A stretch of 64,000 nt of DNA from Salinisphaera sp. (GCF_002729955.1 NZ_PBYA01000053.1:1-64000); one strand, 5' to 3'. Shown: positions 17,722-27,006, numbered from the stretch's first letter. Program-made: numbers and translations. The notes: generated by a model from the sequence alone, not told the origin.

Positions 17722-18837
17722 CTAGATGATCTCCAGCTCGGCATTCAGGGCGCCCGCGGATTTGAGCGCCTCCAGAATGGCCATCAGATCGGTCGGCGTG
17801 GCGCCCAGGCGGTTGAGAGCATCCACCACCTGACGCAGCGACGCACTCTCGCTAATGGTATGCAGCGTGCCGCTGCCTTCCTGCACGGAGATATCGGCAT
17901 TGGGCACGACCGCCGTCTGTCCGCCCGACAAGGCATTCGGCTGGCTGACGATCGGGTTCGAGTCGATGACCACCGACAGGCTGCCGTGGGCGATCGCGGC
18001 GCTGTTGAGCGTGACGTTGCGATTCATCACCACCGAACCGGTACGCGAGTTGATGACCACTCGCGGCACATCCTGGCCCGGCGTGACGTCCAGATCCTGT
18101 ACACGGGCGAGAAACGCGACCTTGGCGCCCTCGTCCACCGGCGCGCGCAGTGTGATCGTGCGGGAGTTCTTGGCGGTGGCCACATCGGAGCCGAAGGCCT
18201 GATTGATGGCGTTCATCGTCCGCAGCGCGGTGTTGAAGTCGGCGCGCTTGAGCGCGAGATCGATTTCGCCGCCCATGGCCAGCTGCGTGGGTACGGTGCG
18301 CTCGATGGTCGCGCCTTCCGGGATACGACCGGCGCCGGTCTGGTTGACCTGCACGCTGCTGCCGCCCGCGCTGGCGCTGATGCCGGGGGCCAGGATATTG
18401 CCCTGGGCCAGCGCATAGATATTGCCATCTGCGCCCTTCAGGGGCGTCATCAGCAGGGTACCGCCGCTCAGGCTCTTGGCGTTACCCACCGAGGAGACGG
18501 TGACATCCAGCTGCTGGCCGGTACCCGCGAACGGGGGCAGTTCCGCGGTGACCATTACCGCAGCCACATTCTTGAGCTGCATGTTGGTCCCGGGCGGCAC
18601 GGTCACGCCGAGCTGGGTGAGCATGTTCTTGAGCGCCTGACCCGTGAACGGGGTCTGCGTGGTCTGGTCGCCGGTATTGCCCAGACCCACGACGAGGCCG
18701 TAGCCGACCAGCGGGTTCGAGCGTACGCCGCTGAAGGTGGCGATATCGCCCAGGCGAGCCGCCTGAGCCGTGCCGACCATCAACAGCGCGCCGGCAAGCG
18801 CCAGCAGCAAGCGTTTGCAGTGGCCGATCTGGATCAT
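17722..18837 (-). CDS. flgI: Flagellar P-ring protein FlgI
   Basis: This 371-aa periplasmic protein has a signal peptide (LLLALAGALLMVGTAQA) and then the FlgI start ARLGDIATFSGVRSNPLVGY. It forms the P ring in the peptidoglycan layer around the distal rod, and FlgA acts as its chaperone. I chose the ATG at 18837. A TTG 14 codons upstream is in frame but would extend the signal peptide with a non-conserved stretch. It ends next to flgJ with no gap. Confidence 0.96.
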   Translation of the reverse strand: MIQIGHCKRLLLALAGALLMVGTAQAARLGDIATFSGVRSNPLVGYGLVVGLGNTGDQTTQTPFTGQALKNMLTQLGVTVPPGTNMQLKNVAAVMVTAELPPFAGTGQQLDVTVSSVGNAKSLSGGTLLMTPLKGADGNIYALAQGNILAPGISASAGGSSVQVNQTGAGRIPEGATIERTVPTQLAMGGEIDLALKRADFNTALRTMNAINQAFGSDVATAKNSRTITLRAPVDEGAKVAFLARVQDLDVTPGQDVPRVVINSRTGSVVMNRNVTLNSAAIAHGSLSVVIDSNPIVSQPNALSGGQTAVVPNADISVQEGSGTLHTISESASLRQVVDALNRLGATPTDLMAILEALKSAGALNAELEII

Positions 18838-18883
18838 GTCTTGTCTCGCTCGTGGAAGATGGAACAAACGATTCGTCAAACGC

Positions 18884-19573
18884 TTACAGCGGCGACAGGT
18901 TCAGGAACACGCGCTGCAGCCAGCCCATGCGCTGAGCCTCGTCGATATAGCCATCGCCGTAGTATTCGAGCCGGGCATTGGCCACCTGGGTCGAAACCAC
19001 GGTGCTGTCGGCCGAGACCGTGCGCGGATTGACCACGCCCGAGAACAGGATGTATTCCACGCCCTGGTTGATGCCGATACGCTTTTCGCCGGCCACCTGC
19101 AGATTGCCGTTGGGCAGCACGTCCATCACGGTCACGGTGATCGTGCCGGTGAAGTTGTTGGAAGCATTCGCGCCGCCGCTGCCGTTGAAGCTGTTGGCGC
19201 CGGAAATATCGGTGCCCTGGGCTTCCAGCAGGCTTTGCAGTGCTTCCGGAATCTGGGTGGGCGTGAACTCGACCGAGCCGTTGCGGCTGGCCTTGGCCGC
19301 CGAACTTTTGGAGGCGCTTACCGCCTCGTCGAGCACGATGGTGAGAATATCGCCAACCTGGGTCGGACGCCGGTCTTCGAACAGCGGCTTGGTATAGCTG
19401 GCGCGGAAGATGGAGCCGTCCGCCGGCGGCGCCGGCGGCAGCTGCGGCGGTGCCGTGGTCGGACCTTCGACCACGTTCTTGCGCGGCAGCTGGGCACAGG
19501 CCGACAGCACGCCCAGCGCCGCCACGATGGCGACCAGACGTAGAATCCGCGAAGGCAGGCGCGTGCTAGACAT
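18884..19573 (-). CDS. flgH: Flagellar L-ring lipoprotein FlgH
   Basis: This 229-aa protein has a lipoprotein signal peptide with lipobox LSAC (Cys at about residue 26). It ends with the conserved [20 protein letters not shown] and a C-terminal hydrophobic strand. FlgH forms the L ring in the outer membrane, which implies a Gram-negative envelope. It lies between flgG and flgI with 10-46-base gaps. Confidence 0.96.
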   Translation of the reverse strand: MSSTRLPSRILRLVAIVAALGVLSACAQLPRKNVVEGPTTAPPQLPPAPPADGSIFRASYTKPLFEDRRPTQVGDILTIVLDEAVSASKSSAAKASRNGSVEFTPTQIPEALQSLLEAQGTDISGANSFNGSGGANASNNFTGTITVTVMDVLPNGNLQVAGEKRIGINQGVEYILFSGVVNPRTVSADSTVVSTQVANARLEYYGDGYIDEAQRMGWLQRVFLNLSPL

Positions 19574-19583
19574 TGTCGGCTCG

Positions 19584-20366
19584 TTACAGCTGGGCCAGAC
19601 GCTGGAGCATCTGGTCGGAGGTTTCGACCGCCTTGGAGTTGATCTCGTAGGCGCGCTGGGTGGCGATCATGTTCACCATTTCCTCGACCACGTTCACGTT
19701 CGAGGTTTCCACGAACTTGTGCCGCAGCAGACCCGTGCCATTGAGGCCCGGAATGCTGTCGTTGCGCGGGCCCGAGGCCGTGGTTTCACGATAGAGGTTG
19801 TCGCCGATGCTCTGCAGACCGGTCGGGTTGATGAACGTGGTCAGCTGCATCTGGCCGACCTGAACGTTCTCGGCCGTGCCCGGCTGGGTCACCGACACGG
19901 TGCCGTCGGTGGCCACGCTGATCGACAGCGCGTTTTCCGGGATGGTGATCGCCGGCTCGACCGGAAAGCCGGTGGCGGTGACCAGCTGACCGTTCTGGTC
20001 GATCTGGAACGAGCCGTCACGCGTGTAGGCATTGGTGCCGTCGGGCATCTGCACGGCAAAGAAACCGCGGCCGTCGATGGCGACATCCTTGGAATTGCCG
20101 GTCTGCTCGAGGTTGCCCTGCGAGTGCAGGCGCTCGTTGGCCACCGGCTGCACGCCGGAGCCGATCTGCAGGCCGGAGGGCAGGTTGGTCTGTACCGACG
20201 ACAGGGCGCCCGGCTGGCGCATGTCCTGGTAGAGCAGATCCTGAAAAACCGCGCGCGAGCGCTTGAAGCCGTTGGTCGACACGTTCGCCAGGTTGTTGGC
20301 GATGGTGTCGAGTTTGACCTGCTGGGATTCCAGACCGGTCTTGGCAATCCAGAGTGAGCGAATCAT
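19584..20366 (-). CDS. flgG: Flagellar distal rod protein FlgG
   Basis: This 260-aa protein has exactly the enterobacterial length. It has the N-terminal rod motif ([20 protein letters not shown]) and a C-terminal helix ([20 protein letters not shown]). It polymerises into the distal rod. Ribosome bases GAGGGAAA precede the ATG, and the same ACGAGGGA motif recurs before flgC and flgE in this operon. Confidence 0.97.
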   Translation of the reverse strand: MIRSLWIAKTGLESQQVKLDTIANNLANVSTNGFKRSRAVFQDLLYQDMRQPGALSSVQTNLPSGLQIGSGVQPVANERLHSQGNLEQTGNSKDVAIDGRGFFAVQMPDGTNAYTRDGSFQIDQNGQLVTATGFPVEPAITIPENALSISVATDGTVSVTQPGTAENVQVGQMQLTTFINPTGLQSIGDNLYRETTASGPRNDSIPGLNGTGLLRHKFVETSNVNVVEEMVNMIATQRAYEINSKAVETSDQMLQRLAQL

Positions 20367-20424
20367 GCGTTTTCCCTCGTTGCGCCGGGCGGCGTGCCCG
20401 TGCGCGATTCGTATCTAAAAAAAC

Positions 20425-21183
20425 CTAGCTCAGCGAGAGCAGCTTGTTGGCGCTCTGATCGTTTTCGTCGATGCTGCTGATCATCTTCATCTGCATCTCG
20501 AAGCGACGCGCGTTTTCGATCATCGACACCATGGCTTCCGTGGGGTCGACGTTGCTGGACTCGATCGCGCCACTGACCACGCGGACCGTGTCGTCAGCAG
20601 CGAACGGCGCGCCGGGCGTGCCGTCTTCGTTGTTACGCGGATGGAACAGATTGTCCCCGCCGCGTGCGATCTGATCGGCTTCCGGATTGACCAGCTTCAG
20701 GCGACCGATCTCGGCAATGGCATCGGGCTGATCGCCCGCACCGATGGCCGAAATCGTGCCATCCGGCGCGATCGTCACCTGGGCCCCGAGAGGCAGCACC
20801 AGCGGCGCACCGAACTCGCTGAGCACCACGTTGCCGTTGCTGCGCAGCAGGCCGGTGGAATCCATCTGCAGCCCGCCGGCGCGGGTATAGGCTTCCTCAC
20901 CGTTCTGATCCTGTACCGCAAGCCAGCCGTCACCGTCGATGGCCACGTCGAGACTACGGCCGGTGTTGGTCATGTCCCCGGGGGTCAGATCGGCCCCCGG
21001 GGTGGTGCTGGCCGTGATCGCCCGCGTTGCCAGACCGTCGCCGTTGACCGGCACCGCCCGAAACATCGACAGCTGGCCACGAAAACCCGGGGTCGAGGCG
21101 TTGGCCATGTTGTTGGCCACGACGGCCTGGCGTTCCAGGGTCTGGGTAGCGCCGCTGAGAGCGGTATAAATCAGTCGATCCAT
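20425..21183 (-). CDS. flgF: Flagellar proximal rod protein FlgF
   Basis: This 252-aa protein has the rod/hook-family N terminus (RQAVVANNMANASTPGFRGQ) and a C-terminal helix with MVSMIENARRFEMQMKMISS. That C terminus distinguishes FlgF from FlgG. It forms part of the proximal rod. Order and length match the enterobacterial operon. Confidence 0.95.
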   Translation of the reverse strand: MDRLIYTALSGATQTLERQAVVANNMANASTPGFRGQLSMFRAVPVNGDGLATRAITASTTPGADLTPGDMTNTGRSLDVAIDGDGWLAVQDQNGEEAYTRAGGLQMDSTGLLRSNGNVVLSEFGAPLVLPLGAQVTIAPDGTISAIGAGDQPDAIAEIGRLKLVNPEADQIARGGDNLFHPRNNEDGTPGAPFAADDTVRVVSGAIESSNVDPTEAMVSMIENARRFEMQMKMISSIDENDQSANKLLSLS

Positions 21184-21227
21184 GGCGTGACGTCCGGCGG
21201 TTGAAGCGGGCTAACGATCAGCTGCGA

Positions 21228-22643
21228 CTAGCGCAGGTTGACCGCGGTCTGCAGGACCTGATCCTGCGTCTTGATGGTCTGCGCGTTGGCCTGGTAATTG
21301 CGCTGCGCGATGATCATCTCCACGAGCTGCTGGGACAGATCCACGTTGGAAGCCTCGAGGGTCGAACCCAGCAGGCTGCCGAACTGACCGGTACCGGCCA
21401 CACCCAGACCGGCCTGGCCGGAAGCTGCGGTTTCCACCCAGGCATTGCCGCCCACCGGGGACAGACCCTGCTCGTTACGGAAGCTGGCCAGCGCGATCTG
21501 GCCGAGGTTGATGGCCTGACCGTTGGAGTAGCTGCCACGGATCATGCCGTCCTTGCCGACGTTGATCGCGGTCAGGTCACCCGACACATAGCCGTTCTGC
21601 TGCGGCGTGCTGGCCGAGAACTCCTGAGCGGTCTGCGAGGAGCCGCCGAAATCGAAGGTGAAGTCCATCGGCGCCGAACCGTTCTGCGCGTTCAGGCTAT
21701 AGGCCACCGACGAGGCGCCCAGCGTATCGGCCTTGTTCTGCTGGCCGGCTTCGACCAGGTTGCCGTTGGCGTTGAAGCTCAGGGTGCTGGCCGGCAGGTT
21801 CTGCACATAACGGATCTGGCCGCCCGAGAAGCTGCCGTCCGGATTGGCGCTGGCGCCCGAAACATAGGCGGTGTAGTTGTTGCCATCCTCACTGAAGTTA
21901 TAGCGGCCGTTGCCGCCCGCCACCGGGTCGAAGCCGTTGTAGGTTTCGTTGGCATCGACCGTACGCGGCAGGTTGGACTCATCGCCCAGCGCCATTTCGC
22001 CGTTCACGCTCCAGCTGTTGGACGCGGTCTTGGTGAAGAACAGGTTCACGCTATGCGCGTTGCCCAGCGAATCGAACACGGTATTGGGCGTGCTCCAGTT
22101 GTAGCTTTCGGCGTTGTCCGCATTGAACGGGCCCGCCTTGGTTTCGGCGCCGGCATCCAGCGCGGTGGCCAGCGAGGCTTGCGTGGTGGCCTTGGCATTC
22201 ATGCGCTCGGTCGGGATGACCAGGGGCACCGGGTTGCCGCCGGCTTCCACGGTCGGCTCGGCCGCCGGGTTGTTGAAGTTGGTCACGTTGTAACCGGTCA
22301 GCAGCGCACCCTGGGCGTTGGCGATATTGCCGTCCTTGGTCTGCTGGAATTCGCCGTTACGCGAATACAGCGTCTGGGCACCGTCGGTCAGACGGAAGAA
22401 ACCGCCGCCGTCGATCGCGATGTCGAGGTTACGGCCGGTGTTGTTGAGCGCACCGCCGGCGAAGTTCTGGGTGACGCCGGATACGGTGGCGCCCAGGCCG
22501 GTCTTGGCACCGGCATAGATGTCGGCGAATTCGCTGCGACCGGACTTGAAGCCCACGGTCTGCGAGTTGGCGATGTTGTTACCGATACTGCTCAGGCTGC
22601 TGTTGGCCGCGTTGAGACCGCTGACCCCTTGCGAAAAACTCAT
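21228..22643 (-). CDS. flgE: Flagellar hook protein FlgE
   Basis: This 471-aa hook subunit has the N-terminal pattern SSLSSIGNNIANSQTVGFKS and the C-terminal VEMIIAQRNYQANAQTIKTQ, which form the D0 coiled coil. It is longer than E. coli FlgE (about 400 aa); the extra length is in the surface-exposed centre, rich in Asn, Gly and Ala. A strong GAGGGAAG ribosome site fits the high output required. Confidence 0.96.
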   Translation of the reverse strand: MSFSQGVSGLNAANSSLSSIGNNIANSQTVGFKSGRSEFADIYAGAKTGLGATVSGVTQNFAGGALNNTGRNLDIAIDGGGFFRLTDGAQTLYSRNGEFQQTKDGNIANAQGALLTGYNVTNFNNPAAEPTVEAGGNPVPLVIPTERMNAKATTQASLATALDAGAETKAGPFNADNAESYNWSTPNTVFDSLGNAHSVNLFFTKTASNSWSVNGEMALGDESNLPRTVDANETYNGFDPVAGGNGRYNFSEDGNNYTAYVSGASANPDGSFSGGQIRYVQNLPASTLSFNANGNLVEAGQQNKADTLGASSVAYSLNAQNGSAPMDFTFDFGGSSQTAQEFSASTPQQNGYVSGDLTAINVGKDGMIRGSYSNGQAINLGQIALASFRNEQGLSPVGGNAWVETAASGQAGLGVAGTGQFGSLLGSTLEASNVDLSQQLVEMIIAQRNYQANAQTIKTQDQVLQTAVNLR

Positions 22644-22744
22644 GGTGCTTCCCTCGTGGTTCGAGTGTTGAGTATTGCCCGATCACGGGCGTGATGATTG
22701 GTCGATTAGCGTGCGTTTACGCCCGCAATTCGTGATACCTGGAA

Positions 22745-23422
22745 CTAGATGATCTGGCGGATGGCGTCGAGATCGACCAGGCCCTTGTGCGGGCCGAGAT
22801 CGAGCTTGGCGCCGTTATCGCCGGCGACCACGCCACTGACATAGCCGGTCGACAACGGCTCGACCTTCACCGCCTCGCCGTTGGGCCCGACGGCCTCGAT
22901 GGCAAAGCGGTAGTTACCCTTGGTCACGACGTTGCCGGAGGTATCCGTGCCATCCCAGGAGAACGACTGCGTACCGGCCGGCTGGTCCTTGTAGGAGGAT
23001 TCGTGCACCACGGCGCCGCTGCCATCGGTGATGATGAGCTTGACCTGACTTGCCGGGCCGTCCAGGTCCATGCCGAACGGCAGCGACGAGCCCTGCTCGC
23101 CCACGCTGATGTCGTTGCCCGGCACCAGCACGCCGCGCCCGATCAGGGCACTGGCCTGGAGCTGCTGCGACTTGCCGATCTGGCCATTGATCGCGGCCAG
23201 GGTGTCGTTGAGGTCGTTGATGCCGCTCACGGTGTTGATCTGCGCGATCTGCGAGGTCACCTGCGAGTTATCCATCGGATTGAGCGGGTCCTGGTTCTGC
23301 ATTTGTGCAACCAGCAGCGTCATGAACTGTTCGCTCATGTCTTTCGCGCGGGTGCGCGACGCCGAGGTATTGGCGCTCGCGCCGCTCGACGCATTCAAGG
23401 AACCCAGAATATCGGTAGCCAT
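22745..23422 (-). CDS. flgD: Flagellar hook-capping protein FlgD
   Basis: This 225-aa protein carries the FlgD N-terminal motif FMTLLVAQMQNQDPLNPMDN (about residues 33-52), needed for export and assembly. Its C-terminal half has Ig-like and tudor-like folds (YRFAIEAVGPNGEAV). FlgD caps the growing hook and is discarded afterwards. A 101-bp gap separates it from flgE. Confidence 0.95.
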   Translation of the reverse strand: MATDILGSLNASSGASANTSASRTRAKDMSEQFMTLLVAQMQNQDPLNPMDNSQVTSQIAQINTVSGINDLNDTLAAINGQIGKSQQLQASALIGRGVLVPGNDISVGEQGSSLPFGMDLDGPASQVKLIITDGSGAVVHESSYKDQPAGTQSFSWDGTDTSGNVVTKGNYRFAIEAVGPNGEAVKVEPLSTGYVSGVVAGDNGAKLDLGPHKGLVDLDAIRQII

Positions 23423-23440
23423 AGTGATTGGACCTTGTTG

Positions 23441-23845
23441 TTATTCGCCCAGCGACAACGTCCGAAGCGCCAGCTCTTTGCCGGTATTGAGCACTTCGAT
23501 GTTGGCCTGGTAGGAACGCGACGACGAGATCATGTTGATCATTTCGTCGGTGGGATTGACGTTGGGCATTTCGACATAACCCTTGTCGTCGGCCAGGGCA
23601 TGACCCGGGTTGTATTCCTGACGAAAAGGCGCATCGCTTTCGATGACGTTGGACACACGCACACCGCCGATGCCTTCGGCGCTGCCGGCATTGAGTTCGA
23701 ACATGACCTGCTTGGCGCGATACGGCTCGCCGTTCGGCCCGGCCACGCTGTCGGCGTTGGCCATGTTGCTGGCCGCCACGTTCATGCGCTGGGCCTGGGC
23801 GGTCAGCGCCGAACCCGCGGTGTTGAAAAGATTGGAAATCGACAT
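23441..23845 (-). CDS. flgC: Flagellar proximal rod protein FlgC
   Basis: This 134-aa protein has the normal family length. Its N-terminal rod motif is [20 protein letters not shown] and its C-terminal helix contains [20 protein letters not shown]. It forms the proximal rod with FlgB and FlgF. A GAGGGATAA ribosome site lies just before the ATG. Confidence 0.96.
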   Translation of the reverse strand: MSISNLFNTAGSALTAQAQRMNVAASNMANADSVAGPNGEPYRAKQVMFELNAGSAEGIGGVRVSNVIESDAPFRQEYNPGHALADDKGYVEMPNVNPTDEMINMISSSRSYQANIEVLNTGKELALRTLSLGE

Positions 23846-23871
23846 TCTTATCCCTCGTGGTTAGACGCTGA

Positions 23872-24294
23872 TCAGCGCTCGGGCTGCATGGCGGCGCGCA
23901 GACCCTTGATCTGCGAGCCGAGGATCTGGAGGTTGGCGCGGTAGTGAACAGCGTTGTTCATGAATTCGACGCGCTCGACGTCCATATCCACGGTGTTGCC
24001 GTCCAGGCTCGGCTGGGCCGCATTGCGATAGGCCAGCTGGGTGCCATCCAGGCTGCCGGGGCTGGCCGCGCTCATATGCCCTGCCGAGGTGGTCTTCAAC
24101 GCCACGGCCGGGGTGGCGTTATTGCCGGCGCTCCCGAGTACGCGGTCGAGTTCTGCCCGGAAATCGAAGTCCCGTGCCTTGTAACCGGGCGTATCGGAAT
24201 TGGCGATATTCGCCGACAGCACGTCCTGGCGCTTGTCGCGCAGATCGAGTGCCTGTTTATAGAAACTCAGCGATGCTTCGAGTCGATCGAGCAT
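23872..24294 (-). CDS. flgB: Flagellar proximal rod protein FlgB
   Basis: This 140-aa protein is the first gene of flgB-L. It contains RQDVLSANIANSDTPGYKAR near residues 26-45, the rod-family signature, and a C-terminal helix. I chose the ATG at 24294 because GAGGGGAG lies 8 bases upstream. An ATG six codons earlier has no ribosome site and lies inside that motif. It is divergent from flgA; the 178 bp between them should hold both early promoters. Confidence 0.95.
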   Translation of the reverse strand: MLDRLEASLSFYKQALDLRDKRQDVLSANIANSDTPGYKARDFDFRAELDRVLGSAGNNATPAVALKTTSAGHMSAASPGSLDGTQLAYRNAAQPSLDGNTVDMDVERVEFMNNAVHYRANLQILGSQIKGLRAAMQPER

Positions 24295-24472
24295 GGTGGC
24301 TGCTCCCCTCATGGCCTGCAGATGGTTTTGCGAGGCTCATACTAAGAGGGCCTACGGCAAGGCCATGAGCAGAACAGGCACCAATTTGGGCTCTAATTCA
24401 CCGGATGGTACGAACACGGCCGTCCGTAGAATTCGCCAACACAGGATCACCGCCCATACGAGCCACGACCGC

Positions 24473-25177
24473 ATGAACCCGGCCCCGACCCGTCGCAACG
24501 CAGGCATTGCACTACGGCTTTTCGCCGTGGCGCTGTTCGGCTGTGTGGCGTGGACGGCCCAGGCCGACGATACGGCCATGCAGCAGCTGCTCACCGAATA
24601 CCTGCGCAGCCAGGCGCCGGCATCGGGCCAGGTCGATGTTTCGGTCACCATGCCCGCGGTTGCCATGCCCGCATGCAACAGCCCGCGGCCGTTTCTGCCC
24701 GGGCGCAACCCGCGCATTGCCGGCAATATCACGGTCGGCGTGCAATGCCCGGGCGATCGTCCGGCCACGCGCTATTTTCAGGCACGCGTGAATGTGATCT
24801 CCGACTACTACGTGGCCGCGCGCGATCTCATGCCCGGCGATGTGCTCGGCATGAACGATATTCGGCGCGAACAGGGCGACCTGTCTCGCCTGCCCGGTAA
24901 TGTCGCGACCCAGCCCGAGGCGCTGCTCGGCATGTCGGTCAGTCGGCGCGTGGCGGCCGGGCGCGTGCTCAGCGAATCCACGGTGCATGCACCGGTCGCG
25001 ATCAAGCGCGGCGAGCTGGTACGCGTGGTGGCCGTGGGACCGGGCTTTTCGATTACGACCGAGGGCAAGGCCCTCAACGCCGCGCCGCTGGGCGGCGACG
25101 TGCGCGTGAGTACACGGGAGGGTTCGATTGTCATCGGCCGGAGCACGAACGAGAATACGGTAACGATCACGCGTTGA
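24473..25177 (+). CDS. flgA: Flagellar P-ring assembly chaperone FlgA
   Basis: This 234-aa secreted protein has a signal peptide (ALRLFAVALFGCVAWTAQA) and C-terminal SAF-type domains (RDLMPGDVLGMNDI, RRVAAGRVLSES, VGPGFSITTEGKALN). FlgA is the periplasmic chaperone for P-ring assembly by FlgI. I chose the start at 24473 because it places the signal peptide at the N terminus. Longer in-frame starts reach into the flgB promoter region. It is followed by flgM and flgN in the same direction. Confidence 0.93.
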   Translation: MNPAPTRRNAGIALRLFAVALFGCVAWTAQADDTAMQQLLTEYLRSQAPASGQVDVSVTMPAVAMPACNSPRPFLPGRNPRIAGNITVGVQCPGDRPATRYFQARVNVISDYYVAARDLMPGDVLGMNDIRREQGDLSRLPGNVATQPEALLGMSVSRRVAAGRVLSESTVHAPVAIKRGELVRVVAVGPGFSITTEGKALNAAPLGGDVRVSTREGSIVIGRSTNENTVTITR

Positions 25178-25207
25178 TCCGTTGCGCGCGATATCGAGTT
25201 TTCGGAT

Positions 25208-25234
25208 TAAAGAAATAAATCCGAGCGCCGATGT
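25208..25234 (+). promoter_or_regulatory. Sigma-28 (FliA) promoter of flgMN
   Basis: TAAAGAAA-N11-GCCGATGT matches the sigma-28 consensus TAAAGTTT-N11-GCCGATAA at 12 of 16 positions, with the exact spacer and the GCCGAT core intact. It lies between the flgA stop and the flgM GTG. It therefore gives flgM a late promoter in addition to read-through from flgA, as known in Salmonella. Confidence 0.75.
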
Positions 25235-25288
25235 TTGCGCCATGGCACGCACAATCGTTCCCGGTAGGAACGTTCGAGGAATACAGCC

Positions 25289-25564
25289 GTGAATATCGAC
25301 CCGACCCAGAACACACCGCGTATCGTCAGCACCGAGGTGCGCGACATCAAGAAAGCCGACGAGGCCAAACCCGGCGCCCAGGCGCCTGCCGCGTCGGCCC
25401 GTTTTCAGGCCTCCGGCATTTCGGATGCCTCGCAGGATATCGACATGGCCCGCGTGAACGAAATTCGTGACGCGATCAGCCAGGGCAAGCTCGAGATCCG
25501 TTCCGACAAGATCGCCGACGGCCTGATTGCCAGCGCCCAGGCATTGGTTTCCGGTAAGTCATAA
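25289..25564 (+). CDS. flgM: Anti-sigma-28 factor FlgM (GTG start)
   Basis: This 91-aa protein starts with GTG. The C-terminal half carries the FlgM sigma-binding pattern: DMARVNEIRDAISQGKLEIR followed by SDKIADGLIASAQALV. FlgM binds and inactivates FliA until the hook is complete and it is exported through the flagellum, which releases late-gene transcription. The N-terminal half is disordered-looking, as known for FlgM. It lies just downstream of a strong sigma-28 site and 12 bases before flgN. Confidence 0.95.
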   Translation: MNIDPTQNTPRIVSTEVRDIKKADEAKPGAQAPAASARFQASGISDASQDIDMARVNEIRDAISQGKLEIRSDKIADGLIASAQALVSGKS

Positions 25565-25576
25565 CAGGACAACATC

Positions 25577-26038
25577 ATGAACGACCCCTTCGCGATCAAT
25601 CTGCAACAGCATCACGACGCCCTGGGTGAGTTCATGACCGTGCTCGACAAGGAGCAGGCGTTGTTCACCGAGGCGCCGGTCGCCGTCGACGCGCTGTCGC
25701 GGCTGACCGAGCGCAAGGCTGCCCAGGCCAAAACGCTTGAGCAGCTCGACGGTCAGCGTCGGGCGATGCTGGCCGAGCGCGGCTACGATACCGGCCGCGA
25801 AGGCGCAAGCGAACTGGCCGCGTCGCTGGGCTGCGACGCCATCTGGCAGGCGCTGCTGGAACGTATCGAAGCGGCTCGTACGCAAAACCAGATCAACGGC
25901 CTGGCCATCGGCACCCGGCTGGATCACACCAACCGTACGCTGAGCTTCCTCCAGCGTGAGACGGGCCAGACGCTGTACGGGCCGAACGGGCGCACCCGCG
26001 CCTACGGCCCGAACCATAGCCTGCGCAACGGCGTCTAG
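25577..26038 (+). CDS. flgN: Flagellar export chaperone FlgN
   Basis: This 153-aa helical protein has the FlgN pattern (EFMTVLDKEQALF, then LTERKAAQAKTLEQLDGQR, and later NQINGLAIGTRLDHTNRTLS). FlgN is the chaperone for FlgK and FlgL in the cytoplasm. The C-terminal tail ends GPNHSLRNGV, a motif type seen in many FlgN proteins. Its TAG stop (26036-26038) forms part of a CTAG that borders a mobile repeat, with no loss of coding sequence. Confidence 0.93.
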   Translation: MNDPFAINLQQHHDALGEFMTVLDKEQALFTEAPVAVDALSRLTERKAAQAKTLEQLDGQRRAMLAERGYDTGREGASELAASLGCDAIWQALLERIEAARTQNQINGLAIGTRLDHTNRTLSFLQRETGQTLYGPNGRTRAYGPNHSLRNGV

Positions 26039-26323
26039 GAAAGCTCTGCACAACCTGTCGCGGTCGCGCCGGCGTGCTTTGCGTGTGGCTGGCGAGCAAA
26101 TGTGCGCGTAGCGTGCCAAAGCCAATAACAAGCGCTCGCCAGCGCGCCTTGACAAAGACCAGGCGCGCGCAAAGCCGGCGGCCCGAAGGGGTTCGGCCTC
26201 ACAGACGCCGCGACTGCGTTGTGGAGCTTGACCTGCACATGAGGCAGGCGCTGCGCTCGCACGCCTTGCCGCATCGTCTGCGAGGACTCGAACGCGAACC
26301 GCGAGAGGTTACGCAAAGCTTCC
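26039..26323. mobile_element. MITE-like element A with CTAG target duplication
   Basis: This 285-bp non-coding segment is flanked by CTAG at 26035-26038 and 26324-26327. Counting the CTAG, the left 30 bases match the reverse complement of the right 30 at 25 positions (left GAAAGCTCTGCACAACCTG, right reverse complement GGAAGCTTTGCGTAACCTC). This is a second family, unrelated in its ends to the element at 16369-16632, but with the same target. The left CTAG holds the flgN stop. No transposase ORF is convincing. Confidence 0.75.
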
Positions 26324-26396
26324 CTAGCCGACGTTGCATTTTCAGCCGGGCAACGCAATGCCCGGCCCGGCTGCTATTCGCAGCCGCCTCGCCCGA

Positions 26397-26586
26397 CTAA
26401 CCCTGTACTACCTCTCGCGGATCGAGCTCGCATGCTCGAATGCGTCGATACAGCGCGTTCGAGCACAGTGCTTGACGCATTGGCACGCCCCGCTCCGCAA
26501 AGCGGTAGCGGCGCGTTTGACGCCGAACCGCTCGCGGGCCGCGGCTTAGCACGCGGCACTACCGCGCCAGGCCGTGCAGAGCCTGC
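26397..26586. mobile_element. Degenerate or partial copy of the same MITE-like family (B)
   Basis: The right end, read on the minus strand from the CTAG at 26587-26590 (CTAGGCAGGCTCTGCACGGC), matches the left end of element A at 25 of 30 bases. The left limit is uncertain: a weak partner CCCTGTACTACCTCTCGCGG begins at 26401 and matches 14 of 20. The CTAG at 26587-26590 contains the flhE stop codon. The 69 bp between A and B contain a perfect 8-bp hairpin (GCCGGGCA/TGCCCGGC, 26345-26366) that could help terminate flgN transcripts. Confidence 0.5.
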
Positions 26587-27006
26587 CTAGCGGAAGTTGA
26601 CCATCAGACTGAGCGCCCTGCCCTCGAGGGGCGCACGCGCCGCGGGCGGGCCATCGAGCAGAAACTCGAACCGGAACGCGGTCGCGACCGGCAGGCCGGC
26701 GAACGCCATGCTCTGCCCCTGCGCATTCGCGGCATCGATACAGCGACCGCCCCCGCAAAGCCGTACCCTGAGCTCACGCGGCCGCCAGCCGGCAAAGCCG
26801 TAGCGCCATTCGACACGCGTGATCGCCTCGCCTGCCAGCGGCGTATCCCGGTCCGGCGATAGCCGGTCGCTTTCATAGCGAAGCCCCTGCTGGCGCAGGG
26901 TGGGCGTCTGGCTTTCTGCAATCCAGCGCCCGGCCGCCTGGGCCGGCAGGCATGCGCCGGCGACCAGCAGCGCCAGGAGCAGCACGCCACGGCGTTTCGC
27001 GCGCAT
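26587..27006 (-). CDS. flhE: Flagellar protein FlhE
   Basis: This 139-aa secreted protein has a signal peptide (GVLLLALLVAGACLPAQA). The mature part matches enterobacterial FlhE by eye: TRVEWRYGF, LRVRLCGGGRCIDA with the conserved Cys pair, GQSMAFAGLP, and the terminal LSLMVNFR, which parallels NQVIVNYR. FlhE is a periplasmic protein reported to act on proton leakage through the export apparatus. It lies 10 bases after flhA, as in E. coli and Salmonella. Its stop lies in a CTAG bordering a mobile repeat. Confidence 0.88.
   Translation of the reverse strand: MRAKRRGVLLLALLVAGACLPAQAAGRWIAESQTPTLRQQGLRYESDRLSPDRDTPLAGEAITRVEWRYGFAGWRPRELRVRLCGGGRCIDAANAQGQSMAFAGLPVATAFRFEFLLDGPPAARAPLEGRALSLMVNFR

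Noticed and set aside
24369-24382. GG-N10-GC (sigma-54-like) before flgB
   Set aside because: Same reason as for fliF: the FlhDC hierarchy has no sigma-54 role, and only the GG/GC core is matched.
26035-26358. A 107-codon minus frame in MITE-like element A
   Set aside because: It spans both inverted ends of the element and has no ribosome site or known domain.
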